Shown here piece by piece: positions 10,801-21,965 of a stretch of DNA of 60,000 nt. The first letter of the stretch is position 1. Each line of letters starts with the position of its first letter. A model generated the notes under the pieces. It was not told where the DNA came from, did no database searches, and worked only from the letters and a program-made list of their open reading frames with translations. The position numbers were made by a program, and so were the translations under genes. The DNA is from Branchiostoma floridae (Eukaryota; Chordata; Leptocardii; Amphioxiformes; Branchiostomatidae), in contig NC_049980.1 in NCBI RefSeq assembly GCF_000003815.2, forward strand, positions 6,738,828 through 6,798,827, in the 5' to 3' direction.

Positions 10801-11289
10801 AAAAGTACAGCGACTTTCGTAAGGTCTGTAACAACTACTTAAGCACATATAAACAGACATGTATGAAAATCTATAGATATGAATAAGTCAACATGTTGAG
10901 TCAAGTGTGCCCTTTACACTAATATTGGTTCTACGGTATAAGCATTCTTTGATATATTTGCCTTTTTGTACACAGTAAGGGTTATCGCTTCCCATAATGT
11001 AGTTGAATATATCTATAGAACGGAGAGTAGCAAATTATATAGAATAAGCGGAAAGAAATGTGAACAGATTTGTGCGTTTATCATTATATCGTGAACAATC
11101 CATAACAAAGTAACGTTCATCTTCGATCTCATGTGTGTATATGCAGTCATCGAAGTCAGCTAAACCCAGGAGTAAAACTCATAACTCCATTGGTGTAATT
11201 GCTTAATGATCATGAAGCAATTACATTGTTGTTGCATAATGATCAGTAAAAATTAAAAGTCTACATCATCAGGGCTTTACAACCATCCT

Positions 11290-11890
11290 CAATAGAGACG
11301 GGAGGCGCCATAGACNNNNNNNNNNNNNNNNNNNNNNNNNNNNNNNNNNNNNNNNNNNNNNNNNNNNNNNNNNNNNNNNNNNNNNNNNNNNNNNNNNNNN
11401 NNNNNNNNNNNNNNNTTTTTTTTTGCGGTGAAAGTTGGGCTGTAATTTCCAACCCACAAACAATTGGACTAACCCAAATTTCTGATAGTCCTTGTCAAGG
11501 AATAAATAGCACGTCACCGGAACGTACTGCGCCTGCGCGAACCCTGGTGTTTTGGGGCTTGGTTTGGTCAACGTTGCATTGAAATCCCGCTTGTTGCACA
11601 GTATATGTTAGAGACATGGTTTCATGTAAAACGTACACGGGATTTTACCCTTATATACGCACGTACTTTCTTAAATGCGGCCCTTTAGTAAACCGGGGGT
11701 TTAGCAAAGTTTAGCATGTCTATACTTTTCGCGCAGGCGCAGTACGTTCCGGTGACGTGCTGGAATAAATAAAGTACTCCACTGTTTCCGTGACGTCACG
11801 CTATCATACAGATGGAGCACGTGACTTCTGATCGGTGAGCAGTGGATCATAAGTTGCAGGAAGTCTATGGCGCCCCCCGTCTCTGTTGAG
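11290..11890. mobile_element. Inverted-repeat DNA element containing the assembly gap
   Basis: The left end AATAGAGACGGGAGGCGCCA-TAGAC is the reverse complement of the right end GTCTATGGCGCC-CCCCGTCTCTGTT (about 11866-11890). Interior blocks (AACAATTGGACTAACCC, CCTTGTCAAGGAATAAATAG, GTGAGCAGTGGATCATAAGTTGCAGG) recur in the copy at 26450-26590. ACGTACTGCGCCTGCGCGAA and its inverse TTTCGCGCAGGCGCAGTACG are also present, so part of the element is palindromic. Confidence 0.55.
11316..11415. other. Assembly gap (100 N)
   Basis: Exactly 100 unresolved bases, the usual placeholder for a gap of unknown size. It begins immediately after the TAGAC end motif of the inverted-repeat element. Confidence 1.
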
Positions 11891-12039
11891 GGGCGTTTGT
11901 TAAGTTGCGATATAGGTGGCTTCTTTTATCTTCTTGCAAAAAAGTTTGGTTATTTGTTTTTATCTCTTCTTGTTTATTCTCATTTTGCGCATTCACTGAT
12001 GCCAACAGTATGATGTCATTGATCCACACCCTCAGAAGC

Positions 12040-12390
12040 TAGATGTATAGAAACTGAAACGCACTTTGTGCTAGAGTGTTCTCTGTACAATGATATGCGT
12101 AATAGCCTTGTTAATGTTAAACGTGTAAAAGAGAAATATACACACCTAACAAAGGTAGACTTGTTTAAATATCTGATGACATCAACTAACTATGACATAT
12201 TGGAATAACTGTGTAAGTTCGTTTACTCTTGTTTTAAGAGGAGGGACGAAGCTTGTAGAAAATAGTTATAATTAGGATATATCATTGTTTATCTGTTGTC
12301 ATTAACTTTATATCAAACTTAATGCATTTAGCCCCATTGGGGCATGAACATGCAGTAAACATCATTGTCATTGTCATTGTCATTGTCAAT
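12040..12390 (+). mobile_element. LINE 3' end with CATTGT microsatellite tail
   Basis: The plus frame reads ETETHFVLECSLYNDMRN, containing the H...C part of the C-terminal zinc knuckle found in non-LTR reverse transcriptases, and continues to ...TNYDILE-stop at about 12207. An AT-rich 3' UTR and about four CATTGT units (12363-12388) follow. 5'-truncated. Confidence 0.65.
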
Positions 12391-12729
12391 ATTATCCACT
12401 TGCTTTTTCATCAATGTTATTTCCACCTACAGCATCCCAGTGAAAGTACATTTCTGCTATCAGCTACAAAGGTCCAACAAACATAGTTTATCAGCCATGA
12501 AAGTCAAGGTATGTGGAGAAAAGAAGACTCACAGCAGCCGTATCAAAAAGAAGCTTTTGCCAAGGACATCGTATATAATCAATGTCCTTGCTTTTGTCAA
12601 CATGGATCAAGTAGTATCAGTCTCTTTCTTCGTGCTTCATCCCTTTCTAACCAACGTCATAAATATGGCCGCCTGCAATGTTTAGATAGAGTTGGATAGC
12701 TTTCATGGCGATGGAGGTTCCCGTTGTGT

Positions 12730-13150
12730 CTTTAGACACGGTGTATATGAGAGATTACCAGTGTGTGAAAGAATTTGTAAATACTGTGCATCTAAGGCAG
12801 TGGGAGACGAAACACATTTTATTTCCAAATGTTCATTCAACAAAACCGAAAGAATCACTCTCTGAGAAGCCACAAAGACTTATCCGAACTTCCCCACATT
12901 GACAGACGAACAGATAGCCACTTTTCTCTTGAAATCGCAGAACCCACAAATTTTAGAAAATGTGGGGCTTTTCGTCTCCCTCTGCTTCCAAAAAAGAAGT
13001 CAAACCCAACCTGTTTAGAATTAGCAACACTAGTATTACAGTAGAATATTGTTCATAACTGTCCATTGTCACTTGTACATCTACTATGTTTATACCATGT
13101 ACATCTACTTGCAATTAGCCCTCGGGCACGAACTTGCAAATAAACTTCTT
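12730..13150 (+). mobile_element. LINE 3' end, frameshifted
   Basis: One frame reads LPVCERICKYCASKAVGDET followed by HFISKC, a CxxC...H...C knuckle. After a stop, a different frame reads ATFLLKSQNPQILENVGLFV and ends ...QKRSQTQPV-stop at about 13030, so at least one frameshift has occurred. The tail CTTGCAATTAGCCCTCGGGC matches the fragment at 6668-6839. Confidence 0.68.
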
Positions 13151-13559
13151 CTATATCCACTCGAACCTCGGGATGACAGCCTTTGGCGCCAAGTCCTCTT
13201 AGCAACGTGACAGGCGTAAGCTAAACAGACCCTATCATCTCCGATGTGCACTCTTCCGCGCAGATTTTATTAAAACGTCGGAACGTCTTGCGCGATCGTT
13301 CGTGCACGTAAGGTTGCGAGACTGGGATTATTACTGCGTGTGTGGTTGGGAGAGATAGGAAGACTGGAGCATTAGTGTCAACCCGTTCAATTGAAGATGT
13401 GGCTAGATGGGTGTTAAGGATTCGTTGAACTTGACTGCGGGTGGTCCGTTTCTTCTCAGACCGCGTGCCTAAAAAGCATCACGGCATAAATCGAAGATGA
13501 CCGCCTTTCTAAACTTCTTAGTGAGCGTGGACTTACTCCGGAATAACCTTGTAGATGTG

Positions 13560-13829
13560 CCTCTTTATTTCCTCCACCAAGGAGGTTATGTTTTCGTCAG
13601 CAATGTTTTCGTATGCGTATCAGTCCATCTGTGAGTAGATAATTCGAGAGTGCCCGAATTAATTGTCTTTATACTTGGTATGTGAGTAAGTCTTGATAAA
13701 ACCTCGAAATTGTTAGATTTGGGGCCACGGAGCGCCTTTCCATGGTACTGCGGTGGAATTGCCCGTTTTGATATTTCGTGTGCTGGACAAATTATATTCA
13801 TATTTTTGGGCTGGTTGATAGCTCTTGTG
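13560..13829 (+). repeat. Old DNA-repeat copy leading into the 164-bp array
   Basis: It begins TTTCCTCCACCAAGGAGGTTATG and shares block order with 25208-25570 (CCTCCATGAAAAATGGAGGT; later GGCTCCCTGGTGCG against GGGGCCACGGAGCG). The tandem array that follows starts inside the homologous 3' part of this repeat. Confidence 0.5.
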
Positions 13830-14813
13830 GTCGGGAAGAAGTGACAGCAGTTTGGGCCCTCTTACAGCTTTCTTATGAACTGCAGCGGGCATTTCAGTTG
13901 TAGACTTTAAAACATGATTGACGTGTAAGCCCTCCAGGTTTTAACCTATATATGGCGCGCTAATCGTAACATTCTTTCATACTGTCACTTGCAGTCGGGA
14001 AGAAGTGACAAAAGTTTGGGACCTCTTACAGCTTTCTTATGAACTGCAGCGGGCATTTCAGTTGTAGACTTTAAAACATGATTGACGTGTAGGCCCTCTA
14101 GGTTTTAACCTATATATGGCGCACTAATCGTAACGTTCTTTCATCCTGTCACTTGCAGTCGGGAAGAGGCGACAGAAGTTTGGGCCCTCTTACAGCTTTC
14201 TTTGTACCTGCAAGGGACATTTCAGTTGTAGACTTTAAAACATGATTGACGCGTAGGCCCTCCAGGTTTTAACCTATATATGGCGCGCTAATCGTAACGT
14301 TCTTTCATCCTGTCACTTGCAGTCGGGAAGAAGTGACAGAAGTTTGGGCCCTCTTACAGCTTTCTTTGAAACCGCAGGGGGCGTTAAAGTTGTAGACTTT
14401 AAAACATGATTGACATGTAGGCCCTCTAGGTTTTGACCTATATATGGCGCACTAATCGTAACGTTCTTTCATCCTGTCACTTGCAGTCGGAAAGAAGTTA
14501 CAGAAGTTTGGGCCCTCTTACAGCTTTCTTTGTACCTGCAAGGGACATTTCAGTTGTAGACTTTAAAACATGATTGACGTGTAGGCCCTCTAGGTCTTAA
14601 CCTATATATGGCGCACTAATCGTAACGTTCTTTCATCCTGTCACTTGCAGTCGGAAAGAAGCGACAGAAGTTTGTGCCCTCTTACAGCTTTCTTTGGAAC
14701 CGCAGGAGGGCACCTCAGTTGTAGACTTTAAAACATGATTGACGTGTAGGCCCTCTAGGTTTTAACCTATATATTTGCGCACTAATCGTAACGTTCTTTC
14801 ATCCTGTCAGTGC
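13830..14813. repeat. Tandem array, six units of 164 bp
   Basis: Units start at 13830, 13994, 14158, 14322, 14486 and 14650, all exactly 164 bp apart. Each begins GTCGG(G/A)AAGA and ends TTTCATCCTGTCACTTGCA. Conserved internal blocks are GTTGTAGACTTTAAAACATG and TAACCTATATATGGCGC. Divergence between units is a few percent, with no length change. Confidence 0.96.
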
Positions 14814-15309
14814 AGTTAAGTATCAACATTACCCCGTTACCTTGCGGGGTCCCATGGCGCACATCTGTGCACGATATACCTGGCACAGAGGGTGCCGAAG
14901 TAATTATAACGTCTCGGTCGACTGGGAAAAACCATAATTGCTTTGGGCATTTTCGAACTTTCGGCGGCGCCAAAAGATCATATTATACTACCGGGAAGAA
15001 TTTGCAGACAGTGCCGAGGTCCTGTCAAAATCAAATAGATGTACTACATAATATGGCAATGTTTCATGATGGTTATCATATACAATGTACTTACTAGGTA
15101 CGAGTAACATTCCGGGTAGGATCGCGGAGACTATGGGATCTAATTCCGAATGTATGTTGAGTGCTGTTATACAACCTACACCGATGTATAACATTAATCT
15201 TAGGTGGCATTGGGGTCGGGGATATGATGTTGACTTTGAATCTATAGGAACACGATTCGAATCCCTGGCAAGCCCCGATGTCAAACCCTTATCAAAAGCA
15301 CTTTACATG
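14814..15309. other. Unassigned sequence between two tandem arrays
   Basis: Open frames of 82-98 codons exist on both strands without domain or splice support. Nothing further seen. Confidence 0.35.
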
Positions 15310-15523
15310 TATGTCCTCACACGACTCAGGTGAGTATGTCCTCACACGACTCAGGTGAGTATTTCCTCACACGACTCAGGTGAGTATGTCCTCACACGGC
15401 TCAGATGAGTATTTCCTCACACGACTCAGGTGAGTATGTCCTCACACGGCTCAGATGAGTATTTCCTCATACGACTCAGGTGAGTATGTCCTCACACGAC
15501 TCAGGTGAGTATGTCCTCACACG
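15310..15523. repeat. 25-bp minisatellite, about 8.5 units
   Basis: Units start every 25 bp from 15310 to 15510: TATGTCCTCACACGACTCAG then GTGAG, with TATTTCC and GGCTCAGAT variants alternating. Each unit boundary forms GGTGAGT, resembling a 5' splice site. Confidence 0.96.
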
Positions 15524-16097
15524 TCCTATCGGGTGGGACGTAAAGATAGATGTTCCGTGTTTGAGAAGAGTTACATCTCGAGCTAGCTAAAGATCTCACG
15601 GCATTATATTATCGAAATGACTAGGGCCCTTCCTGGTGTGAGTCGGTCTAGATTGATATCATGAAATGGTGATAGTCACCTGTTATGTCAACCTTTCAAA
15701 GATCGTGGCAATCCTAAATAGATTAACAATTCTAAATGCTACACTATACGCCTGTTTGACAGATAGGCGCTCTTTAATGTATGACTGCTTTGAAACTTGC
15801 CAAAGAAAAAGATCGAGCTTTCCGTACAAACTGACAAAACGTATCTACTGTACATGTGTGAAACAAACCATCTCTCCTGTGTGCAGCAAAAAAAAGCCAT
15901 TGAGCAAGTCGCTTTATGTCACACTAATTCCTTCCACACGACTTCCACTCGGTCGCTATATCACACTAGTTCCTTTCACACGAATGCCATTCAGTCGCTT
16001 TATCTTACTAATTCCTTTCACAATTATTCCTTTCATGGATGATCTGAAAATGGCGTGACGGACGGACTGATATAAGTCAGCAAAATAGAGAATAGCA

Positions 16098-16325
16098 TAA
16101 GCGGGTATCTCTCTAGACTATGGCACGTTGACGGCCAGTGTTCTTAATCGTAATAAGTAAGTTACCCTTGACTTGATTTATGGTAGCAATATCGTTCAAA
16201 ACGTACAAGTATGACTAAAAAGACAAATAAATACACAAACATTCGTTTTCTATTAATGTTTTCATTGAGCACTCTGCCAAACAAGGCAAGGCCGCAAACG
16301 TACCGCAGTTACAGTGAGATACTCC
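16098..16325. repeat. MITE with GGGTATCTC...GAGATACTCCC ends
   Basis: The left end GCGGGTATCTCTCTAGACTA-TGGCACG is inversely matched by CGTACCGCAGTTACAGTGAG-ATACTCCC. A related copy is at 21750-21965. AT-rich non-coding interior. Confidence 0.55.
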
Positions 16326-17199
16326 CTTTACTGTAAACTGGGCCAAACCTACTTAGGTCGTGACCTAAAAGAAGCCCATGAGGCAGCCTGCTGATGGATA
16401 AAGAGATGAAATGACAAGATATGATGATGATGACCCCCTTTACAGTCGCAATTTACTAGCACATGCGGGGAAATTGATGTAAGTTGACGGCAAAAAAAGC
16501 AACTTTTCAACGAACTAAGATGACGAAACCAAGCTATCTCATGTGGTCATGACGCACTTCACTTTTCCATTTAACATTTCGTTAACCAATAAAACAAGCC
16601 TTATCTCCGAAATGCGTAAAAACCAAACTGCCACTAATAAAAGTACATCGTAACATCTTAGTGCAGGAAATTTCAACCCATGCGCATTGAACAAATGTAC
16701 TACGGACAACATGAAAAACGGTTCTATGACGACTTTTGCAAATGGCTGAAATCTTATCTCTTCTGTACAGCCGCGATCTCCCCATGTGAAATAGTCTACA
16801 ACATTCCAGCAGCTTCCATCTTCGTGAAAATGGCACCATTAAACAAATGAAAGCTACCAGACCAAACCATAGGTGTTATGCGCTTGAACTTTCGCTAACA
16901 ATGTTATGAGCCTTATCGCAACGATGTAAAAGCATGGTAAAAGCATCAAGTCATAACATAACCCTAATGGAACCCTACAAACAGACATCCTTCAAAGAGC
17001 ACGGAGAACGTCTTGTAAAAACGATTAGGGGACAACTAATAATCTTTGCAGTACAGGCGCGACTTCCCACAGGGATATATTGTCAATTTGTAGCAAGAAA
17101 CTGTTATTGGAGACCAAAGAGGCACCGTTTGGAAGAGTAATGGCTCAGTAAATGGTGAAACCCGCTTGAACTCTGCACACGGGGGAACTGTGGTAATAG
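16326..17199. other. Unassigned stretch
   Basis: No supported gene. An 85-codon minus-strand frame (16582-16839) has no recognisable feature. Confidence 0.35.
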
Positions 17200-17735
17200 G
17201 GCCTTTACAATGAAACCGAGTCAGCAGGAATCAAGCAGAACCAACCGGAATGAATAATTTGCAAATGTTAGTGCTACATTCGGGTGGGAATTCCAAATGG
17301 ACCTAATGCCTCTTCACACGAGAGGCCGAATGAGCCGGAATGCCGTCTGAATGAAAATTCTTGTATATCCCTGGGTATTCGTAGTACATTCTAGAAATTC
17401 TCACTGCATTCCAAATATTTGTGTTCATTCTTTCGGCCTGTTCTCCATCGAATGAGATCAGAATGTTTCGAATAATGTTGACCTTAGATGTTTTCGTATT
17501 GCAGTTAGAATAGTTAGAATACACTTTGGATGTCGTTCGATATCTCTCCTCCTCAAATGCACCCCGGAAAGTTTTCAGCAAGAGAAAAACATTCGGGACA
17601 GCCACAAGAATATGCACAAATATCTGGAATGAAATTAGAATTTCTAGAATACACTACGAATTCCCAGGAATATACAACTTTTATTCAAACGGCATTCCGG
17701 CTCATTCCGATTCTCGTGTGAAGGGGTCTTAAATC
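17200..17735. mobile_element. Large palindromic DNA element
   Basis: About 125 bp at 17303-17430 (CACACGAGAGGCCGAATGAG...CATTCTAGAAATTC) are matched in inverse at 17600-17731 (GAATTTCTAGAATACACTAC...CTCATTCCGATTCTCGTGTG). The outer part (17200-17300) recurs with the left arm in inverted orientation at 27115-27245. The two arms encode the same peptide on opposite strands, an artefact of the palindrome. Confidence 0.72.
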
Positions 17736-18267
17736 GTGTCCAAGTCCATCATGTAGCCATTGTGTGGTAAATAGTAGTGTATCCAGTGAGGTCATTATCC
17801 AGCATAGATCGAAGTAGAGACACATATTAGATATCCAGTTTTGGTCGTTCTTGTACCGCCAATCATTTTGACTGACAGGAGTGCAGTTCAGTGCCATATT
17901 TGGTTCGACTTCACAAGGGAGTACGCTAATGTAATTGCAATCTATATGCAAGTTTTTCTTTCTCGCAACCGTTGAATTTGAATTTCTTTGCAAAACATGG
18001 AATGTATGTTACGTAACGTTACCCGTGGATTTCCTGAAATAGTTTGGTTTGTGCATACTGTTCTGTTTTAGTATTACAGTTAATTTTATGTATCTGCGAA
18101 AACAGAACAGCTACATATACAACCAAAAGTCGTGGACACAGGTGGTCCAGAACGCAAGATACCAAAACATGAAGTTCTGCATAAAAATGCCAAGTGTCTC
18201 AAAATCTAGTCATTCCAGTTCTTGTCACAACCTAACACCACACCAAATATGAAACCAAACATCCAGC

Positions 18268-18268
<1 letters not shown>
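17736..18268. other. Unassigned stretch
   Basis: AT-rich sequence with no feature I can support. Confidence 0.35.
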
Positions 18269-18328
<60 letters not shown>

Positions 18329-18445
18329 ACATACACACACACATGCACACACATTCACAAACACACACACACACACACACACATACACACACACACACAC
18401 ATACATACATACATACATACATATACACAAACACACACACACACC
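18269..18445. repeat. CA microsatellite with CATA segment
   Basis: CA repeats with an internal run of about six CATA units (18400-18424). It generates spurious reading frames on both strands. Confidence 0.95.
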
Positions 18446-18518
18446 ACAAGGGTGTTATCTCCCTTAATGTGCCGGCAAATGAAACACTACGTTGGCCAGA
18501 CTCTCTTGGCAAATCATT

Positions 18519-18901
18519 CTCCCTATCAGGGTTGTAGCCAGCACCTGTCCTTCAGTCCTTTGATGGAATTTTGCAGCTTGGGACTGAAAAAAGTTTTCCC
18601 CATTCTGTCCCCTGGGACAGACAAAAATTGATATGTGCGCAGATATAAAAAAAACTGAAACCCATGTGTTCTTCTTCACCAAAACAGATGCCAATGAACA
18701 GCTTAGTCTACAAGCAAAATTTGCACCTCAAAATGCAGGAAATAGTGTTTCAGAGGGTCTTGATTAAAGAATTTTCTGGGACCAAGACCCCCTAGAAATG
18801 ACGCGCAACGTCACGCCATGCCTTCAGTGCTTGATAGGATTCCCATTCAAAATCAAGGGGACTGAAAATGATTTCAGGCTGGCTACAACCCTGCTCCCTA
18901 T
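18519..18901. mobile_element. hAT-like MITE with 8-bp target duplication
   Basis: Element 18527-18893 (367 bp) has ends CAGGGTTGTAGCCAGC and GCTGGCTACAACCCTG, perfect 16-bp inverted repeats. It is flanked by CTCCCTAT on both sides (18519-18526 and 18894-18901). CAGGG-type ends plus an 8-bp duplication are the established hallmarks of hAT transposons. There is no transposase reading frame, so it is non-autonomous. Confidence 0.87.
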
Positions 18902-19674
18902 AGCCAGAAATGGTAGTCTAATAGTCTGACTTTTCTATTTTGAACCGACATCTGAGGAATGTATTTTATCTCGACATTTCCCCCTAGCGGGCCGTCGCAA
19001 TCTCTGACGATGTCTGATGGGAAAGAAAGCGTATAATCTCTGAACATTTAGGAAAAGCCTTTGTCTGTGTGATTTGAGTTCTGAGTCCATTACAACTCTG
19101 CCCTCAGTTGGATTTGTATAAGGCGTAAGCGTGTTTTGGGCAATACTTCAACGTCAGGAACTGTCTGAGTAAAGCTTTCTTCCTGATCAAAAAATCTGCG
19201 AAACTGTCAAGAAAGAGAAAACCGTGTTTCATCATGGTAAAATACGGCTCCATACGGTATAAAGTAGAGTAATGGCTACCCCAAGGTGATCTTTAGGACC
19301 GCGGACAAACGAAAACCCACAGATATGACCGCCGCAAGGTTAGTTTGCCAGATGACTTTGTTTTCTATGCCAAACCTACATCTCCCAATCTCCCGAATCA
19401 AGAAGGTCTCTCTGTAATGCCCCGGAGTACTAAATCATCAAAACCACTCGAAACTTAGGAACGGGAGAAGAGCCAAGTGCTTACTTAATAACGAGCGCGG
19501 AGTTGTTTTGTTCTCGATAAATTGCACGGTTTATTTCCCTTGCGATGCATCCTGCTTTGAGATGATACCGTGACTTAAGAGCGGTTGTAAATTAGGATTT
19601 CTTTTAAGTTTGTGGAAACATGTATCTAATGTCTCAATCAGACCACGCGTGCATTTTATAGACAACATTAATAT
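18902..19674. other. Unassigned stretch
   Basis: No coding or repeat feature recognised. Confidence 0.35.
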
Positions 19675-20237
19675 TAAGGCCATGTCGATTAGATTACATG
19701 GATGACATCGGCGAACGCATCATTTTTTTTCATCTGCGTGCACAAAGAAGTTTGCGACCATGCTAGTAAATCGTACAAAGCAGCTGTAAAATGAGCAAAT
19801 ATATGTTGCGAATTTAAAAAGAAAAAAAGCCGGGGAAAATATACAAACGTCGTAGAAGGCCAGTGTCAATTCCAAAGACAAAGAAAAAAGATGTGAAAGA
19901 ACAAAAATGAAGAATCTATATTGTTCGATATATCATGCTCTGGAGTTTGGTCATTTGTTCAACCTTCCTGACCACTTATAGCCTGGGTACCATCCGGAAA
20001 GTAGTTCGCTCCGGCGTTAATTATACACTTTATACAATCACTTCTAGCTCTGACATTTATCATACACTATATACAGTCGCAGAAGTGAATATAGGAGCGA
20101 ACTACTACCCGGATGGTACCCAGGCTAGACCACTTATATTTTATACTTAGATTGCCAAACTATTTCTATCTGTGCGCTCGCATCAGTTTGGGCTTTCCAC
20201 AGGGTGTCATCCATATAATCAAATCAACATGGCCTAA
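19675..20237. mobile_element. TIR element (AAGGCCATGTYGATT family), with nested insertion
   Basis: The left end AAGGCCATGTCGATTAGATT-ACATGGATGACATC is mirrored at the right end GGGTGTCATCCATATAATCA-AATCAACATGGCCT. Copies of the family lie at 37690-37860, 42014-42391 and 50338-50662. This copy is interrupted by the element 19979-20127. The interior keeps AAAGATGTGAAAGAACAAAA, shared with the 50-kb copy. Confidence 0.75.
19970..20136. mobile_element. Nested MITE with 9-bp target duplication
   Basis: Element 19979-20127 (149 bp) has inverted ends TAGCCTGGGTACCATCCGG and CCGGATGGTACCCAGGCTA, continuing into GTAGTTCGCTCC/GGAGCGAACTAC. GACCACTTA flanks it on both sides. The paralogous host copy near 50550 has a single TGACCACTAAG there, consistent with an empty site. 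A 9-bp duplication fits Mutator-like families (inference). Relatives are at 31050-31176 and a solo end at 26030-26078. Confidence 0.85.
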
Positions 20238-20668
20238 GTTACGCGTTAGAGAAACCACCGCTGTTGTAGAATCGATCCTTATACTGTACGAGCTTCTCCA
20301 TTATCATTACGTTCCGGATGGGCCCGATCTTGTTCGAAAAGTTCCAATGTAATTATAATCATTATCTATCCCCTACAATTCATCTTTGTCCATTCCTTAT
20401 CAAAAACTACTCCGGGTAATTTCATTTCTGCTCTAGTACATTTTCGCTATTCAGAAAACAAGAGATTTGCATGTATTCCGCCAGAGCAATTATTTCACTC
20501 AATACAACACCCATCCCTTTATTGATTAATCCAACACTTAACCTTTACGCAATTAATCCAACGTTCACCATTAATAAGATTGATCTGGAGGGAAAAATAC
20601 AGCAAATTGCACAAGGGTGGATTCAGGATGCATAAAGAGATTGGAAAATTCTAAGTTATGCCTAAGTC

Positions 20669-20853
20669 ATATTTCCAAACCGGGGCCCGGGCAGGCTGTT
20701 TTAGGAAACGAAAAAATAAAAATGTGTGCCAAGAAATAACACAAAGCATGGCCACGACTCTTCGTTTGACGTTTTGTGTATTTGGGTGTCTTTTGTATCA
20801 TATTTTTCGTTCCCGAAAGTTGCCCGGTCGGGTAACTAGAATGCTAAGGTCCC
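20669..20853. repeat. MITE with CATTTCCAAACCGGG ends, copy 2
   Basis: CATATTTCCAAACCGGGGCC at the left and TTGCCCGGTCGGGTAACTAG at the right, with GGAAACGAAAAAAT and TATTTTTCGTTCCCG inside, as in 2566-2742. Ends are more diverged than in copy 1. Confidence 0.62.
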
Positions 20854-21749
20854 ATTTGCACCGGTGCCCGTAGGGAATGTAGCCCCGACCGGGCTCTGAA
20901 ACCAAAAATTTGTCCTGATTACTGAATTTGTCCGACTACCGCCGGATACGGGGGGAAGTACCTCTCAGTATTTTCACGGTTAGGTCACGTCATCTACTTC
21001 TTGCCATGTCCCGAGTTGATTTTAACTTCAAGTTTGAAAAAAAAATTCAGGGACCCGGCCTTGCCCCAAAAATAGCCCGGTAGCGGAAGAGTGTCCCACA
21101 GGGCTACGCAGGAGTCACGCCAAACATGCGGAAAACACATCCCGTAAACTTGTTTTCCAAATGGGACGTGGATGTTGTTTGCACATACTGCACACAGCGA
21201 TAGTCTGCCTAAAGTCGGCGTCATACAATATTTATCTGACCAGTCTGTGAGTTCTAAACTGACATTCTCGGCAGCAATACAAGGCCGATGACCTCTGATA
21301 ATTGCGTGATTTGTAATTATCAGTAGGTCAAAGAGCTCCTGACCTCCTACGTGGAGGTCACTTTCAGGCGAAAAGTACATTCGGCTGTAGCAATTTTAAA
21401 ATTTCGTTGACCTTTCGACGGTCAAGCAATTCCCAGAAAGATCGTTGGCAATGTGATGCAAGCTTTCGCCGCCTACCGTGGCTAACCGATTAGAAGTTGT
21501 TTCACGCGTTGAAGCGAAGGTCATTTGTCCGAAACTAATCCATCTAACGTTATATAACACATAGAGTAAACTAGACCTGACTGGCTTTCTAATAATGGCC
21601 AAAAAGAATTCGAGACAATTTGTAACGAGCGTCTTTCAGTCCGCACGTAATTACAATTGTGTCAAGAAGGATAAAACGGCAGATACAGAATTGTCACAGT
21701 TTATTTAGGTCAACCATGCAGAGATGTTGTAGTTATAAAAGTCCTAGTT
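20854..21749. other. Unassigned stretch
   Basis: It contains a 128-codon minus-strand frame (20994-21380) rich in Cys and Trp, but I find no family match or splice signals, and it is within the range expected by chance. Confidence 0.35.
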
Positions 21750-21965
21750 AAGCGGGTATCTCACTGGATTGCGGCACGTTTGCGGCCTCTCTGCGTCATA
21801 TATTGGATTTGTGCTACCAGTGACTATATGATAGGAATGTCATGAATGCAAAATACAAGTGCTAAAAAGACAACATAATACACAAAAATATTCATTTTTA
21901 TCAATGAAATTCATTGAGTGCTCTGTAAAATAACAAGCCGCTGCGATAGCGGGATATCCGCTTTA
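21750..21965. repeat. MITE, GGGTATCTC family, copy 2
   Basis: Starts GCGGGTATCTCACTGGATTG-CGGCACG and ends GCGATAGCGGGATATCCGC. Related to 16098-16325; the right end is degraded. Confidence 0.45.

Noticed and set aside
12433-12508. Exon-like segment between CTACAG and GTATGT on the plus strand
   Set aside because: Directly follows a LINE tail, no partner exon, and the peptide is unremarkable; could be chance.
15246-15270. CGATTCGAATCCCTGG as a tRNA T arm
   Set aside because: The stem around the loop does not pair on either strand and no A box is positioned correctly.
18206-18537. Similar frames over the second CA tract
   Set aside because: Same microsatellite artefact.
20994-21380. 128-codon minus-strand frame rich in Cys and Trp
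   Set aside because: No family match, no exon borders, and its length is within chance for 60 kb in six frames.
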